A stretch of DNA of 59,513 nucleotides from JAQVEM01 sp964556165 (lineage in GTDB: Bacteria; Actinomycetota; Humimicrobiia; Humimicrobiales; Humimicrobiaceae). Made by a program: the position numbers and the translations under genes. Positions 58,232 to 59,513 of this stretch are shown one piece after another (the first letter of the stretch is position 1; every line of letters begins with the position of its first letter). The notes beneath the pieces are model-generated. The model was not told where the DNA came from, searched no databases, and saw only the letters and a list, made by a program, of their open reading frames with translations. The stretch is from assembly GCA_964556165.1 (NCBI GenBank), contig CAZKVH010000007.1, positions 1 through 59,513 of the forward strand. Direction: 5' to 3'.

Positions 58232-58645
58232 TTAGCCAAGCAGTCGGAGCATTTCCTGACCGTGCCCATCTTCATCTGCTGCCTGTTCTTCCATCTGTAG
58301 CTGGAGCGAAATTAACCCGGCAGATTCAGCCATCTCAGCGAGACGGACATAGTTTTTAACATCGGCTTTTTCTGCTTCACTGTCTCTTTTTAGCATCTCC
58401 TTTACATCCTCCGGCGGAGGAGTAAGATCTGGCTCGAGAACAGGCTTGCTCCCAAGCATTCTTATCTGGTTTGAAAGATACTGCGCATGCCCGACTTCAT
58501 CAGTTACTTCTTCAAGGTACATAGCACGTATGGGTTCGTATTGTGCTCCTTTGATTGAAGCTGCCTGAAGCATATAACGGAGAAAAGTTGTTACCTCGCG
58601 ATTTAGCTGCTCGTTAAGCAACTTGATTAGATCCTCGTTTGCCAT
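58232..58645 (-). CDS. Ferritin-like diiron protein (bacterioferritin-like)
   Basis: A 137-residue four-helix protein. Diiron ligand pairs appear as NREVTTFLRYML (first Glu), LEEVTDEVGHAQYL (ExxH), and MEEQAADEDGHGQEML (second ExxH); KADVKNYVRLAEMAE lies between. It is slightly shorter than bacterioferritin (about 155-160) and has no clear haem-Met. It likely stores or detoxifies iron and oxidants. TCGCCTCCTTTT read on the minus strand gives AAAAGGAGGCGA, a strong ribosome-binding site. Confidence 0.85.
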   Translation of the reverse strand: MANEDLIKLLNEQLNREVTTFLRYMLQAASIKGAQYEPIRAMYLEEVTDEVGHAQYLSNQIRMLGSKPVLEPDLTPPPEDVKEMLKRDSEAEKADVKNYVRLAEMAESAGLISLQLQMEEQAADEDGHGQEMLRLLG

Positions 58646-58943
58646 GTTCGCCTCCTTTTGTTGATTGCCTGATAATATTTATTTATGCAAAAAATAAATA
58701 TAAATTAGAATTCAATACCATAGAGCATCAATTATATATGCCCAACAAAACTGGTTAAAAGGTTCAGAATTGTTTCTTTTTTAATTTTGTCTATTGCTCT
58801 GTAATCCCAGTATAAACATTATCAGAAGATTTATTTCTGTCAACAAAAAATTTCCAGGATAAATAGTTTAAAAGATAATTTGAATTACATATTTTATATA
58901 AAATGGTAAAATTCAGCTAAAAGTTAACCATTAAAGAAATAGG

Positions 58944-59513
58944 ATGGAAATTTATAGCGTTATTTCAGCATTCGGTCTTTCAGCAAGTGCAGGATTGAAT
59001 GCCTATATACCCTTGCTGGTAGTATCACTTCTTGCAAAGTATACTGACCTTATAAGGCTTGAGGCACCCTGGGACGTAATGACTTCCTGGTGGGTGATTG
59101 GTGTATTAATATTCCTCTCTATAATTGAGATACTGGCTGATAAAATTACGGCAGTAAATCATATTAACGATATAATACAGAGCTTTGTAAGGCCTACTGC
59201 AGGAGCCATTGTTTTCGCAGCAAGTGTATCCAATGTTACCCATGTAAATACAGTCCTGGCTGTTATTGCCGGTATACTGGTTTCGGGTAGCGTAAGCGCG
59301 GTTAAATCTCTTGCAGTACGGCCTGCCGTTACAGCTACTACAGGCGGGTCCGCCAATGTGCCGGTAAGTATTGCTGAAGACGTGGCATCCGGTACCGCAT
59401 CTGTACTTTCAGTGATCGTACCGATTGTGGCTGCCTGTTTGTTTGTTATAATCGTTGCAGTAGTAATAATATTACTGGTCAGACGGCGCGAAAGAAGAAA
59501 ACAGCTGGAATAA
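58944..59513 (+). CDS. DUF4126 membrane protein
   Basis: A 189-residue protein with about four to five transmembrane helices. FGLSASAGLNAYIPLLVVSLLAKY and RLEAPWDVMTSWWVIGVLIFLSIIEILADKITAVNHINDIIQSFVRPTAGAI are typical of DUF4126; a small basic tail (VRRRERRKQLE) ends the gene exactly at the window edge. The function is unknown. The start ATG 58944 follows AAAGAAATAGG. The 298 bp upstream (58646-58943) are AT-rich, with no gene found. Confidence 0.88.
   Translation: MEIYSVISAFGLSASAGLNAYIPLLVVSLLAKYTDLIRLEAPWDVMTSWWVIGVLIFLSIIEILADKITAVNHINDIIQSFVRPTAGAIVFAASVSNVTHVNTVLAVIAGILVSGSVSAVKSLAVRPAVTATTGGSANVPVSIAEDVASGTASVLSVIVPIVAACLFVIIVAVVIILLVRRRERRKQLE

Overview
This is a low-G+C bacterial scaffold with short intergenic spaces, many 1-4 bp gene overlaps and several GTG or TTG starts. 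The window begins inside a gene and contains one 100-base run of N at 1488-1587, which is an assembly gap of unknown real size. No phage, transposase or CRISPR array is visible. The gene order mfd - peptidyl-prolyl isomerase - mazG - ... - divIC/ftsB - ppx/gppA - tRNA-Leu resembles the mfd-mazG-eno-ftsB-ppx-tRNA-Leu block of Actinomycetota. The AT-rich composition is unusual for that phylum. I infer a low-G+C, uncultured, probably anaerobic lineage near Actinomycetota (for example Humimicrobiia-like), but a Firmicutes- or Atribacterota-like host is not excluded. The anaerobic inference rests on FeoAB ferrous uptake, B12 salvage and a LeuCD-type hydratase with a DRE-TIM synthase.

Layout. 1-4941: envelope proteins (DUF4349, YtxH) and a minus-strand MacA/MacB-like export operon with a clear promoter and tandem palindromic operator, followed across the gap by an MFS transporter. 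5254-6546: enolase. 6700-11130: a cobalamin-riboswitch-controlled B12 block (btuF, btuC, a btuD with an extra C-terminal domain, and the corrinoid adenosyltransferase). 11218-22574: a housekeeping run of O6-alkylguanine methyltransferase, a zinc-ribbon protein, a C-terminally shortened GlmU, prs, rplY/ctc, pth, mfd, a PrsA/SurA-type isomerase, mazG and pyk. 22611-24624: TrkA/TrkH potassium uptake on the minus strand. 24884-26439: divIC/ftsB, ppx/gppA and tRNA-Leu(UAA), followed by a tRNA 3' fragment and an internally deleted methyltransferase.

26995-35183: a more accessory stretch with an SPFH protein, a methyltransferase, a chagasin-type protease-inhibitor lipoprotein, an orphan Lys-rich protein, a PEBP protein, archease-RtcB RNA ligase, and a ParA ATPase beside two convergent bactofilins. 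35519-42260: an MFS transporter and a tightly overlapped five-gene operon of two homocitrate/citrate/isopropylmalate synthase-like paralogues, LeuC-like and LeuD-like hydratase subunits, and an isocitrate-dehydrogenase-like enzyme. 42266-47108: a lone prepilin, a GAF-GGDEF cyclase, and a DtxR-family regulator with feoA-feoB behind matching operators. 47374-51097: an RRM protein and a folate pabA-pabB-pabC set. 51197-59513: a GH10 xylanase lipoprotein, aldo/keto reductase, nitroreductase, a DHH-CBS-poly(A)polymerase/CCA fusion, a ferritin-like protein and DUF4126.

The most striking observation is in the synthase pair. The first paralogue keeps the barrel metal-site motifs (LRDG, HTHND) but has lost the lid motif HESGIH. 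The second keeps the lid motif but has lost the barrel metal ligands (LRNG, YNHND). This complementary decay suggests an obligate heteromer in which one subunit supplies the barrel and the other the lid. With the downstream hydratase and an IDH carrying the isocitrate-type RSxN motif, the operon may make 2-oxoglutarate (Re-citrate-synthase-like route). Lysine or homocitrate and leucine pathways remain alternatives.
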